64,000 bases of DNA from contig NZ_JACXZS010000011.1 in the NCBI RefSeq assembly GCF_014779795.1, positions 124,001-188,000 of the forward strand. Reading direction: 5' to 3'. This stretch comes from Microbacterium helvum. Its GTDB lineage: Bacteria; Actinomycetota; Actinomycetes; Actinomycetales; Microbacteriaceae. This document shows positions 26,183 through 34,486 of the stretch, one piece after another. Under the pieces are notes generated by a model. That model was not told the DNA's origin and ran no database searches. It saw only the letters and a list, made by a program, of their open reading frames with translations. Position 1 is the stretch's first letter. Each line of letters begins with the position of its first letter. A program made the translations under genes and the position numbers.

Positions 26183-27688
26183 TCACGCCAGGTCGAGCTC
26201 GACCGTCGCGAACGAGTGCGGCGGCAGCGTCACCGACAGCACGCCGTTCTGCAGCGACGCGTCGAGTTCGACGGGCGCCACGGCGTCAGGGGCCTCCGGG
26301 GTGTTGTGGGCGGCGGCATCCGCCCCCGTCAGCACGCGAGCGCGACGCACCGACGCACCGCGACCACGCAGGTCCACCTGCACGTGGAGCGCCTGATCGA
26401 TCGACAGGTTCGACAGCGACACCAGGGCGCCGTCGTCGCGGGTCGAGGCCGACACCGACAGGCCGGGCACGTCACCGGCCGCGGTCGGCGTCTGCAGCAC
26501 GTGAGCGGCGAGCGCGGTGGCGTCGTGGTGGCCGCGATTCATCTCGAACACGTGATAAGTCGGGGTCAGCACCATGGCGCCGGAGTCGTCGGTGAGGATC
26601 ATCGCCTGCAGCACGTTGAGCGTCTGCGCGATGTTGGCCATCTTGAGGCGTCCGGCGTGCCGGTGGAACGCGTCGAAGTGCACGGCGGCCACGAGCGCGT
26701 CGCGCACCGTGTTCTGCTGGAACAGGAACCCGGGGTTGGTGCCGGGCTCGACGTTCCACCACGTGCCCCACTCGTCGAGGATCAGCCCGACCTTGCGGTC
26801 GGGGTCGTACGAGTCCATGACGGCCTCGTGACGGCGGATCACCCGCTCGACCTCCAGGGCCTTGCGCATCGTGCCGTAGAACTCCTCCTCGGTGAACGAG
26901 GTCGCCGACTCGGTGTTGATGCCCGCGCCGGCGTGCGAGTAGTAGTGGAACGACACGCCCTGGAACAGCGGCGTCGGGTTCGAGCCGCAGGTGAGGCATC
27001 CCAGCGACTCCATCAGGGCGCGCGTCCACGCGGTGTCGTCGTCGGAGGCGCCGGCGGCGATGCGGTACAGCTCGTTGCCGCCGTGGTTGCGGCAGTAGGT
27101 CGCGTAGCGGCGGGCCTCGAGGGCGTACTGCTGAGCGGTCATGTTGCCCCCGCAGCCCCACGCCTCGTTGCCGATGCCCCAGAACGGGACCTTCCAGGGC
27201 TCGTCGCGGCCGTTCTCACGACGCAGGCGCGCCATCGGCGAGTCCCCGTCGCGCGTCAGGTACTCGACCCATTCGCTCATCTCGCGCACCGTGCCGCTGC
27301 CGACGTTGCCGTTGACGTACGCGTCGGCGCCGAGCAGGTCGCAGAGGTCCATGAACTCGTGCGTGCCGAAGTGGTTGTTCTCGACGACATCGCCCCAGTG
27401 CGTGTTGACCATGGTGGGTCGGCTCTCGCGCGGGCCGATGCCGTCGCGCCAGTGGTAGTCGTCCGCGAAGCAGCCGCCCGGCCAGCGCAGGTTCGGGATG
27501 CCGAGGGCGCGCAGCGCCTCGACGACGTCGGAGCGGATGCCGCGCACGTTCGGGATGGGCGAGTCCTCACCGACCCAGAACCCGCCGTAGATGCAGCGGC
27601 CGAGGTGCTCGGCGAAGTGCCCGTACAGGTGGCGGCTGATGACCTCGCCGGGGACGTCGAGGTCGATGACGGCGCGGGCCGTGGTCAC
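26183..27688 (-). CDS. abfA: GH51 alpha-L-arabinofuranosidase
   Basis: 501 residues, cytosolic. It removes arabinofuranosyl side groups from arabinoxylo-oligosaccharides. Motifs: SRHLYGHFAEHLGRCIYGG at the N-terminus, NLRWPGGCFADDYHW, acid/base E175 (GIGNEAWGCGG) and nucleophile E306 (ILDEWGTW). A C-terminal beta-sandwich ends at PPHSFATVELDL. GTG 27688 overlaps the stop of the upstream oxidoreductase gene (GTGA). It is the last gene of the operon starting at 30682. Confidence 0.95.
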   Translation of the reverse strand: MTTARAVIDLDVPGEVISRHLYGHFAEHLGRCIYGGFWVGEDSPIPNVRGIRSDVVEALRALGIPNLRWPGGCFADDYHWRDGIGPRESRPTMVNTHWGDVVENNHFGTHEFMDLCDLLGADAYVNGNVGSGTVREMSEWVEYLTRDGDSPMARLRRENGRDEPWKVPFWGIGNEAWGCGGNMTAQQYALEARRYATYCRNHGGNELYRIAAGASDDDTAWTRALMESLGCLTCGSNPTPLFQGVSFHYYSHAGAGINTESATSFTEEEFYGTMRKALEVERVIRRHEAVMDSYDPDRKVGLILDEWGTWWNVEPGTNPGFLFQQNTVRDALVAAVHFDAFHRHAGRLKMANIAQTLNVLQAMILTDDSGAMVLTPTYHVFEMNRGHHDATALAAHVLQTPTAAGDVPGLSVSASTRDDGALVSLSNLSIDQALHVQVDLRGRGASVRRARVLTGADAAAHNTPEAPDAVAPVELDASLQNGVLSVTLPPHSFATVELDLA

Positions 27689-28794
27689 AGGCTTCTCCAG
27701 TTCGATGCGGGGGTGAGCGGCACGAGCGCGGGACGCTCGACGGTGGTGCGAAGAGCTTCGCGGATGCCGGAGGCTGCGGACGCCGTGAGCGCCGTCATGA
27801 TCTCCAGCACGTGCAGTGCCATGGCGCCGCTGGCACGGCCGTCGACCCCGTCGGGCGTGGCACGCGTGAGGTCGACGAGTCCGATGCCGCGCCCGGCGTC
27901 GACGTAGCCCGCCCAGGGCTCGAGCGTCTGCCACTCCCCGCCCCGCTCGTGAAGGCGCACGTCGCCCGCGAACCCGTTCGGGTCGGGCACGATCAGCGAG
28001 CCGTCGACGCCGTGCACCTCGATCGGCTCGGCGGTGGAGCGCACCCCGTCGAAGCTCATCGTCACGGTCGAGATCGCACCCGAGGCGTGGTGAAGGATGC
28101 CGGTCAGGTGCGTGTCGACCTCGACCGGGATCCGCTCGCCGGCACGGGGGCCCGAGCCGATCACGCGCTCGTCGCGTGAGCGCGATCCGGCGCCCGACAC
28201 CGCGGTGACGGGGCCGAGCAGCTGCACGAGCGAGGTCACGTAGTACGGACCCATGTCGAGCAGCGGTCCACCGCCTTCCCGGTAGTAGAAGTCCGGCTGC
28301 GGGTGCCACGACTCGTGCCCCGCCGAGACCCACATCGCGGACGCCGACACCGGCTGACCGATGCGCCCGTCGTCGATCGCGGCGCGCGCGGTCTGCACGC
28401 CGGTGCCGAGGACGGTGTCGGGAGCACCCCCGACACGCACTCCGGCGGCGGTGGCGGCATCCATCACCCGCTGGGCGTCGGCGAAGGTCGCCGCCAGCGG
28501 CTTCTCGCCATAGACGTCCTTGCCGTGCGCGATGGCGGCGAGCGCGACATCGGCGTGGGCCGCAGGGATGGTGAGGTTGAGGACGGTGTGGATGCCGTCG
28601 TCGGCGAGCAGCTCGTCGGTCGAGAGCGCGCGGCATCCGGGCAGGTTCGCCGCGGCCGCCTGCGCGCGCGCGACGTCGAGGTCGGCGACGGCGGCGACGC
28701 GGATGCCGGCGGCCTCCGCAAGCGTCGAGAGGTACTGGCCCGAGATGACGCCGAGGCCGACGATGCCGACAGCGGTCGGCTCTGCCGCGCTCAT
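27685..28794 (-). CDS. Gfo/Idh/MocA-family oxidoreductase
   Basis: 369 residues. N-terminal Rossmann fold (VGIVGLGVISGQYL; AAVADLD), the EKP motif (VYGEKPLA) and a C-terminal substrate domain with GGGPLLDMGPYYVTSLVQLLG. It is an NAD(P)-dependent sugar or sugar-derivative dehydrogenase of unknown substrate. It overlaps both neighbours (ATGA with the ThuA gene, GTGA with GH51), so the gene products act together. Confidence 0.88.
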   Translation of the reverse strand: MSAAEPTAVGIVGLGVISGQYLSTLAEAAGIRVAAVADLDVARAQAAAANLPGCRALSTDELLADDGIHTVLNLTIPAAHADVALAAIAHGKDVYGEKPLAATFADAQRVMDAATAAGVRVGGAPDTVLGTGVQTARAAIDDGRIGQPVSASAMWVSAGHESWHPQPDFYYREGGGPLLDMGPYYVTSLVQLLGPVTAVSGAGSRSRDERVIGSGPRAGERIPVEVDTHLTGILHHASGAISTVTMSFDGVRSTAEPIEVHGVDGSLIVPDPNGFAGDVRLHERGGEWQTLEPWAGYVDAGRGIGLVDLTRATPDGVDGRASGAMALHVLEIMTALTASAASGIREALRTTVERPALVPLTPASNWRSL

Positions 28795-29483
28795 CGGGCT
28801 GCCCACAGCAGTCCGCGCTGGATGATGGTGCGCACGTTGTCGTCCTGCAGCACGTCGAGGCTGTGCCCCGGTGTCGACACGAAGATCCGTCCGGCGCCCC
28901 ACTCGCGTGTCCACACCGCGGGCGACACGATCGGCCGGTGCCACGGATGGTACGGCTGCACCGGGTGCGTGGTCGTTGCGAGCACGTCGATGAGGTCGTC
29001 GTGCAGCACCCAGTACTGCTCGGTGGTGAGGGTGAAGTCGTCGATCCCGGCCATGATCTCGTGACCGCGACCGAGGTCGGTGAGCTCGACGGTGTACTCG
29101 AGGTAGTTGTCGGTCTGGTCGCCGTGCACCTCGTCAGGGTGCTTCGAGGGGTGGGTGGCGAACTGGCCGCCCACGAGCTGCAGGTAGTCCGAGCTCGCCC
29201 GGAAGGAGTCGGCGATGCCGCCGTGCCAGCCGGCCAGACCGGTGCCGGCGGCGACAGCGTCGCGCAGACCCCTGACGGCCTCGTTCGAGGCCTGCGACAT
29301 CGTCACGGACTGCAGCACGAGGTCGGTCGCCGCCATGCGGTCGGCGTCGGCGTAGACCTGCGGGTCCTCTTCGACGGTCACCTCGAACCCGCTGCTCTGG
29401 AGGAACGGGATGAACAGGTCCGTGGCCTCGACGGGATGGTGGCCATCCCATCCGCCGCGGACGACGAGGGCGGTGCGGGTCAT
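28791..29483 (-). CDS. ThuA-domain protein (trehalose-utilisation type)
   Basis: 230 residues with a class-I glutamine-amidotransferase-like fold: ALVVRGGWDGHHPVE at the N-terminus, GLAGWHGGIADSF, and a TTEQYWVLHD block before the VWTREWGAGRIF end. ThuA-type proteins often accompany Gfo/Idh/MocA enzymes and take part in 3-keto-glycoside chemistry in some bacteria. Here the gene lies between two such genes, with ATGA overlaps on both sides. The specific reaction is unknown. Confidence 0.85.
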   Translation of the reverse strand: MTRTALVVRGGWDGHHPVEATDLFIPFLQSSGFEVTVEEDPQVYADADRMAATDLVLQSVTMSQASNEAVRGLRDAVAAGTGLAGWHGGIADSFRASSDYLQLVGGQFATHPSKHPDEVHGDQTDNYLEYTVELTDLGRGHEIMAGIDDFTLTTEQYWVLHDDLIDVLATTTHPVQPYHPWHRPIVSPAVWTREWGAGRIFVSTPGHSLDVLQDDNVRTIIQRGLLWAAR

Positions 29484-30682
29484 GCGGGGTTCCCTTCGGT
29501 TTCGCGGATGGCCGGTGCCACCGGGGTGAGGATGCTGTCGTGCTCGGCGCTCTGCTCGACGGCGGCGAGCACGCGCTGCACCTGCGCCGCGTCGGCGAAC
29601 GTGGGCGACACCGGGATCTCGCCGGCGATCGCACGGACGAAGTCGACGGCCTGATGCGTGAACAGATGCTCGTAGCCGAGACCGTGGCCGACGGGCCACC
29701 AGGCGCCCGCATACGGATGGCGTGCCTCGGTGACCTGCACGCGGCGGAACCCCTGCGCGGCATCGGCGGCGGCGTCGTACACCTCGAGCTCGTTCATGCG
29801 CTCGAAGTCGAAGGCGATCGCGCCGCGGTCGCCCGCGATCTCGATGCGGTTGGCGTTGCGGCGGCCCGTCGACATGCGGGTCGCCTCGAAGACGCCGAGG
29901 GCGCCGCCGTCGAAGCGCGCCGTGAACGCGGCGGCGTCGTCGACCGTGACCGGAAGGCGATCGGTCGGGTCGGCGGCCACGCCGCCGAGGCCCTCGACCT
30001 CGCCGCGGCGCGGGCGCGAGGTGACGAAGGTGCGCATCACGGCCGAGACGGCGTCGATGCTCTGGCCCGCGAGCCACTGCGCGGTGTCGATGGAGTGCGC
30101 GCCGATGTCGCCGAGCGCGCCGGAGCCCGCGCGGTCGCGGTCGAGGCGCCACGTGTGCGGGGCGTCGGGGTCGCTCAGCCAGTCCTGCAGGTACTGCGCA
30201 CGGACGTGGCGGATCTCGCCGACGCGTCCGTCGGCGATCAGCTCCTTCGCGAGGGCGAGCGCGGGAGTGCGGCGGTAGCTGAAGCCGCACATGGCGATGT
30301 CCGAGGCATGAGCGGCGGCATCCGCCATCGCCTCCGCCTCGGCGACGGAGTTCGCGAGCGGCTTCTCGCACAGCACGTGCTTGCCGGCGGCGAGCGCGGC
30401 GAGCGCGATCTCGGCGTGCGTGTCGCCGGGCGTGCAGATGTCGATGACGTCGATGTCGTCGCGCTCGACGGCCTCGCGCCAGTCGACGGAGTGCTCGGGC
30501 CACCCTTGACGGTCCGCGAACGAGGCTGTCGCATCGGCTCGACGTCCGACGAGCAGCGCCGGCACGGGGTCGAGGGGGAGGTCGAAGAAGCGCGGTGCGG
30601 TGCGCCAGGCCTGCGTGTGTATGCGGCCCATGAAGCCGGTGCCGATCAGCGCGATCCGCAGCGGCGATGTCGTCGTCGTCAT
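29480..30682 (-). CDS. Gfo/Idh/MocA-family oxidoreductase
   Basis: 400 residues. Rossmann start RIALIGTGFMGRIHTQAW, then DVIDICTPGDTH, EKP motif (VLCEKPLANS), and GSGALGDIGAHSIDTAQWL in the substrate domain. First gene of the operon 30682-26183, preceded by GGAAAGGG. It is a paralogue, not a copy, of the oxidoreductase at 27685. The divergent lacI gene at 30778 presumably represses it. Confidence 0.88.
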   Translation of the reverse strand: MTTTTSPLRIALIGTGFMGRIHTQAWRTAPRFFDLPLDPVPALLVGRRADATASFADRQGWPEHSVDWREAVERDDIDVIDICTPGDTHAEIALAALAAGKHVLCEKPLANSVAEAEAMADAAAHASDIAMCGFSYRRTPALALAKELIADGRVGEIRHVRAQYLQDWLSDPDAPHTWRLDRDRAGSGALGDIGAHSIDTAQWLAGQSIDAVSAVMRTFVTSRPRRGEVEGLGGVAADPTDRLPVTVDDAAAFTARFDGGALGVFEATRMSTGRRNANRIEIAGDRGAIAFDFERMNELEVYDAAADAAQGFRRVQVTEARHPYAGAWWPVGHGLGYEHLFTHQAVDFVRAIAGEIPVSPTFADAAQVQRVLAAVEQSAEHDSILTPVAPAIRETEGNPA

Positions 30683-30741
30683 CGTGGAGTGCCCTTTCCA
30701 GGGACCGACGATGCCACCGGCGCCCCGAGCCCGCGACAATC

Positions 30742-30749
30742 TTGCGCAA
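30742..30749. promoter_or_regulatory. Operator candidate TTGCGCAA
   Basis: The perfect palindrome TTGCGCAA, extended to CTTGCGCAAA, lies in the 95-base divergent gap between the oxidoreductase operon and the lacI gene at 30778. A central CG within an AT-flanked palindrome is typical of LacI operators. It is the only clear palindrome in the gap. Confidence 0.45.
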
Positions 30750-30777
30750 AACCCCGTGCGTGCGCGAGGGTGGTCGC

Positions 30778-31776
30778 GTGCCCGATCGCGTGACCCTCGC
30801 CGACCTCGCCGCGCACGCCGGTGTGAGCATCGGCACAGCCTCACGCGCCCTCTCGGGACGGGGCGACCTGGCCCCCGCGACGCGGCGTCGCGTCCTGGCG
30901 GCGGCGCGCAGCCTGGGCTACGCACGAGACCCGGCGGTGGGCGGCCGTCCGCCCGGATCCGCGCGACTGGTCGATCTCGTGCTCGGCGGCTACCACAACG
31001 CGTACTCCGACGAGGTGACCGCGGGTGCGCGCAGCGCCGCGGCGGCGGCCGGCTACGACCTCGTGCTCACCGAGGAGCGCGACACCCCCGACGACGACTG
31101 GCCGATGCGGGTGCGTCGCCGCGGCTCGGCGGGAGTGATGCTGGGCCTCATCTCGCCGACCGCGTCGCAGCTGGCGACCCTCACCGACGCCGACATCCCC
31201 GTCGTGCTGATGGATCCGCAGGCCGAGACCTCGCGCGGGCTCACGAGCGTGCGCACCACCGATCGCGCCGGCGCCCGCACGGCGGCGCTGCACCTCGCGG
31301 ATCGCGGCGCGACGATGTTCGCGATCGTGCTCGGCTCGCCGCCCTACCGATACGGGCGCGCCCGCCACGAGGGATTCCGCGAGGGCCTGCAGTCCACCCG
31401 TCCCGGGGCGGACCTCGTCACCCTCGAAGCGGACTGGGGTGCCGTCGCCGCACGCGAGGCGGCGATCCCCCTCCTGCGGCGTCTCCGCCCGGGCGACCGG
31501 CTCGGCGTCTTCGCATGCTCGGACGAGATGGCGGCCGGAGTGTATGCCGCCGCCGTGGCGACAGGTCGCGGCATCCCGGACGACGTGCTCGTCGTGGGCT
31601 TCGACGACCTGCGCAGCGCCCGCTGGCTGACCCCGCCCCTCACCACCGTGCGCCAGCCGATCCGAGAGATGGCGGCGGCCGCCGTCACGGCCCTCACCGA
31701 CGCCGCCGCCGGCGCCCCGCTCTCGCCCGAGCCGATCTTCCTTCCCACGCGGCTGATCCCCCGCGGCTCCACCTGA
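30778..31776 (+). CDS. LacI-family repressor of the Gfo/Idh-ThuA-GH51 operon
   Basis: 332 residues from GTG 30778 (GAGGG 7 bases before). HTH: VTLADLAAHAGVSIGTASRAL, slightly unusual with TAS in place of TVS. The effector domain carries HLADRGATMFAIVLG and VGFDDLRSARWLTPPLTTV. It is divergent from the 30682-26183 operon across a TTGCGCAA palindrome, so it is its probable regulator. Confidence 0.88.
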   Translation: MPDRVTLADLAAHAGVSIGTASRALSGRGDLAPATRRRVLAAARSLGYARDPAVGGRPPGSARLVDLVLGGYHNAYSDEVTAGARSAAAAAGYDLVLTEERDTPDDDWPMRVRRRGSAGVMLGLISPTASQLATLTDADIPVVLMDPQAETSRGLTSVRTTDRAGARTAALHLADRGATMFAIVLGSPPYRYGRARHEGFREGLQSTRPGADLVTLEADWGAVAAREAAIPLLRRLRPGDRLGVFACSDEMAAGVYAAAVATGRGIPDDVLVVGFDDLRSARWLTPPLTTVRQPIREMAAAAVTALTDAAAGAPLSPEPIFLPTRLIPRGST

Positions 31777-31820
31777 CCCGCCCGCGCCGCCCTCTCGCCC
31801 TCGCCCGCGCTCCTTCTCTG

Positions 31821-31881
31821 GTTCATTCGTCACAGATGTACGCGCCAGCGGCGGATCGGCGTACATCTGTGACGGATGAAC
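31821..31881. repeat. Long inverted repeat (23-bp arms)
   Basis: Arms 31821-31843 and 31859-31881 are reverse complements with one mismatch that can pair as G-U, starting GTTCATTCGTCACAG and ending TGTGACGGATGAAC, with a 15-base loop. It lies 45 bases after the lacI stop and 115 before the aminotransferase. It could be a terminator, though AT-richer than the others here, or a mobile palindromic repeat. Confidence 0.65.
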
Positions 31882-31996
31882 TGAGGGGATTGGGCCGGAC
31901 GGACCGACGGGACCGGCATCCACTCAGCACAGAACGCCCTACCGGGCGGGCGCGTCGCCCCGATAGCGTGAGGGCACGTCTGACGGAAGGCCACGC

Positions 31997-33418
31997 ATGT
32001 CTCTCTCGACCGAACGTCCTGCCCGCACCGCCCGCGCCACGCGCACCGAGGCCGAGCTCCAGCAGATGGCGAAGGACCACCTCTGGATGCACTTCGCCCG
32101 GCAGTCCGTGATGACCGAGGGGCCGGGCGTGCCGATCATCGTCAAGGGCGAGGGCCACCACATCTGGGACTCGCAGGGGCGCAAGTACATCGACGGGCTC
32201 GCGGGACTGTTCGTCGTCGCCGCCGGGCACGGCAGGCGCAGGTTGGCCGAGGCGGCCGCGAAGCAGGCCGAAGAGCTGGCGTTCTTCCCGATCTGGTCGT
32301 ACGCCCACCCGGCCGCGATCGAGCTCGCCGACCGTCTCGCCGACTACGCACCGGGCGATCTCAACAAGGTGTTCTTCTCGACCGGCGGCGGCGAGGCCGT
32401 CGAGACCGCGTTCAAGCTCGCGAAGTACTACTGGAAGATCCAGGGCCGCCCCACCAAGCACAAGGTGATCTCGCGCTCGGTCGCGTACCACGGCACGCCG
32501 CAGGGAGCGCTCGCGATCACCGGCATCCCTGCGATGAAAGAGATGTTCGAGCCGGTCACGCCGGGCGGCTTCCGCGTGCCCAACACGAACTTCTACCGGG
32601 CCGCCGACATGGGCGCCCCGGCCGACGATATCGAGGCGTTCGGCGTGTGGGCGGCCGACCGCATCGAGGAGATGATCCTCTTCGAGGGCCCTGAGACCGT
32701 CGCGGCGGTGTTCCTCGAGCCCGTGCAGAACTCGGGCGGATGCTTCCCGCCGCCGCCCGGGTACTTCCAGCGCGTACGCCAGATCTGCGACAAGTACGAC
32801 GTGCTGCTCGTCTCGGACGAGGTCATCTGCGCCTTCGGCCGCATCGGTCACATGTTCGCGTGCTCCGCCTACGGCTACCAGCCCGACATGATCACGTTCG
32901 CGAAGGCCGTCACGAGCGGCTACTCGCCCTTGGGCGGCACGATCGTGAGCGACCGCATCTACGAGCCGTTCGCCCACGGCGACCGATCCTTCTACCACGG
33001 CTACACCTTCGGCGGGCATCCGGTGTCGGCCGCCGTCGCGCTGGAGAACCTCGACATCTTCGAAGAAGAGGGGCTCAACGAGCACGTGCGCGAGAACTCG
33101 CCGGTGTTCCGCTCGACGCTGGAGCGCCTGACGGACCTGCCGATCGTCGGCGATGTGCGCGGCGACGGCTACTTCTTCGGCATCGAGCTCGTGAAGGACA
33201 AGGCGACGAAAGAGACCTTCGACGACGACGAGTCCGAGCGGCTGCTGCGCGGGTTCCTCTCCAAGGCGCTGTTCGACGCCGGCCTCTACTGCCGTGCCGA
33301 CGACCGCGGCGACCCCGTCATCCAGCTCGCGCCGCCGCTGACGATCGGCCCGGCCGAGTTCGACGAGATCGAGCAGATCCTCCGCGGCGTGCTGACGGAG
33401 GCCTGGACGCGCCTGTGA
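31997..33418 (+). CDS. Class III PLP aminotransferase (omega-amino acid/diamine type)
   Basis: 473 residues. It transfers an amino group from an omega-amine such as putrescine, GABA or beta-alanine to pyruvate or 2-oxoglutarate. Motifs: HLWMHFARQS, YIDGLAGLF, FFSTGGGEAVETAFKLAK, SDEVICAFGRIG, and PLP lysine K303 (TFAKAVTSGYSPLGG). GGAAGG lies 7 bases before ATG 31997. Closest in character to SpuC-like putrescine/pyruvate aminotransferases; the donor cannot be set from sequence. The gene stands alone. Confidence 0.9.
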   Translation: MSLSTERPARTARATRTEAELQQMAKDHLWMHFARQSVMTEGPGVPIIVKGEGHHIWDSQGRKYIDGLAGLFVVAAGHGRRRLAEAAAKQAEELAFFPIWSYAHPAAIELADRLADYAPGDLNKVFFSTGGGEAVETAFKLAKYYWKIQGRPTKHKVISRSVAYHGTPQGALAITGIPAMKEMFEPVTPGGFRVPNTNFYRAADMGAPADDIEAFGVWAADRIEEMILFEGPETVAAVFLEPVQNSGGCFPPPPGYFQRVRQICDKYDVLLVSDEVICAFGRIGHMFACSAYGYQPDMITFAKAVTSGYSPLGGTIVSDRIYEPFAHGDRSFYHGYTFGGHPVSAAVALENLDIFEEEGLNEHVRENSPVFRSTLERLTDLPIVGDVRGDGYFFGIELVKDKATKETFDDDESERLLRGFLSKALFDAGLYCRADDRGDPVIQLAPPLTIGPAEFDEIEQILRGVLTEAWTRL

Positions 33419-33442
33419 ATCGTGGCGCCCAGACCAGCGGCG

Positions 33443-33778
33443 CTACGTCCTGCGCAGCGACTCCGTCTGGGCGCGGTTGAAAGCGGCCGCCCGCGCCACG
33501 AACTCGTTCGCGAACTCGAGCTGCTCGTCCGTCAACGTCTCGAGGTACTCGTTCCAGCGCGCGGTGACGCCTTCGTACACCGGTCCGACCCGCGCGAAGA
33601 GCGTCTCGGGGATCGGACGACAGAAGGCGCCAGGCGCCTCGCGCATCGCCGTCTGGATGCGCGACCTCCTGCTGCCGCTGTTCCTCCGCAACGCGACGAA
33701 GAACACCCGCAACAACCACCTGTACGACCACGCCATCGATTGGGATGACACGGCGGCGACCCGCGTCTGACGCGGCAC
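33443..33778 (-). pseudogene. Remnant resembling the C-terminus of a MarR-family regulator
   Basis: 111-codon frame. Residues ~55-110 (RVGPVYEGVTARWNEYLE, LTDEQLEFANEFV) look like the dimerisation helices at the end of MarR proteins. The first ~50 residues (SYRWLLRVFFVALRRNSGS) match no part of that family, and there is no winged helix and no ribosome site. I read it as a truncated or fused leftover between the aminotransferase and the TetR gene. A short unrelated membrane-associated protein is the alternative. Confidence 0.4.
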
Positions 33779-33801
33779 TGCGCCGGCCTCGGCGGCCTGG
33801 C

Positions 33802-34377
33802 TCAGCGCGGCGCGAAGGCCGCGCGGAAGAGGCGGCGCGCCCGGGCCGACGCGGCGGGCCGGGCTGCGGCATCCGTTCTCGCCAGCTCGGTCGCGAGCAT
33901 GCCGGTGGCCATCGTGACGTCCTCGATCTCGACGTGGTCGCCGATGCGGCCGGCGGCGCGGTCGCGCGCCACGAGCCGCTCGACGACTCCGTAGAAGCGC
34001 TCTCCGAGGACCGCCACGCGCGGGTCGGTGAGGTCGGCGGTCACCAGCTGGATGAACGCGGTCGACACCACGGCCTGGTCGACGACCCGGTCGAGCAGAT
34101 CCTCGATCGTGCGGTCGGGTGCCGAGGTGTACTCCTCGAGGTCGCGCACGTTGTCTTCGAACACGGCGACGGCGAGCGCGGTGCGGTCGGGGAAGTGACG
34201 GTAGAGGCTGCCCTGTCCGACGCCGGCGCGCTTCGCGACGGCGCTGAACGGGGCTCCGAGGCCCCCTTCGGCATAGACCTCTCGCGCTGCGGCGATGAGG
34301 GCGCGGCGGTTGTCGGCGGCGGCTGCGGGGCCGCGGTTCTGGCGGGTCTCCGCACGGGGGGATGCGGTGCTGGGCAC
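33802..34377 (-). CDS. TetR-family repressor
   Basis: 191 residues from GTG 34377. HTH: LIAAAREVYAEGGLGAPF, VAKRAGVGQGSLYRHFPDR. It is divergent from the SDR gene at 34487, with a perfect 9+9 palindrome (34391-34412) between them, so it most likely represses itself and that SDR. The ligand is unknown. Confidence 0.92.
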   Translation of the reverse strand: MPSTASPRAETRQNRGPAAAADNRRALIAAAREVYAEGGLGAPFSAVAKRAGVGQGSLYRHFPDRTALAVAVFEDNVRDLEEYTSAPDRTIEDLLDRVVDQAVVSTAFIQLVTADLTDPRVAVLGERFYGVVERLVARDRAAGRIGDHVEIEDVTMATGMLATELARTDAAARPAASARARRLFRAAFAPR

Positions 34378-34390
34378 GGTGGTAGCCTAG

Positions 34391-34412
34391 TACCGGACAT
34401 AGTTGTCCGGTA
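34391..34412. promoter_or_regulatory. TetR operator palindrome
   Basis: TACCGGACA-TAGT-TGTCCGGTA is a perfect 9-bp inverted repeat with a 4-base spacer, 14 bases upstream of the tetR start and 75 upstream of the SDR start. Size and place fit a TetR dimer site. Confidence 0.8.
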
Positions 34413-34486
34413 GGAGCCGCCCCGAAGGATCCTCATCCCCGGACCCGCAGCCCCCACGCACTGCATGAAGAAAGGGAAGACACGAA

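Noticed and set aside
26015..27907. 630-codon plus-strand frame over the GH51 gene
   Set aside because: Antisense shadow that crosses the terminator and repeat copy A.
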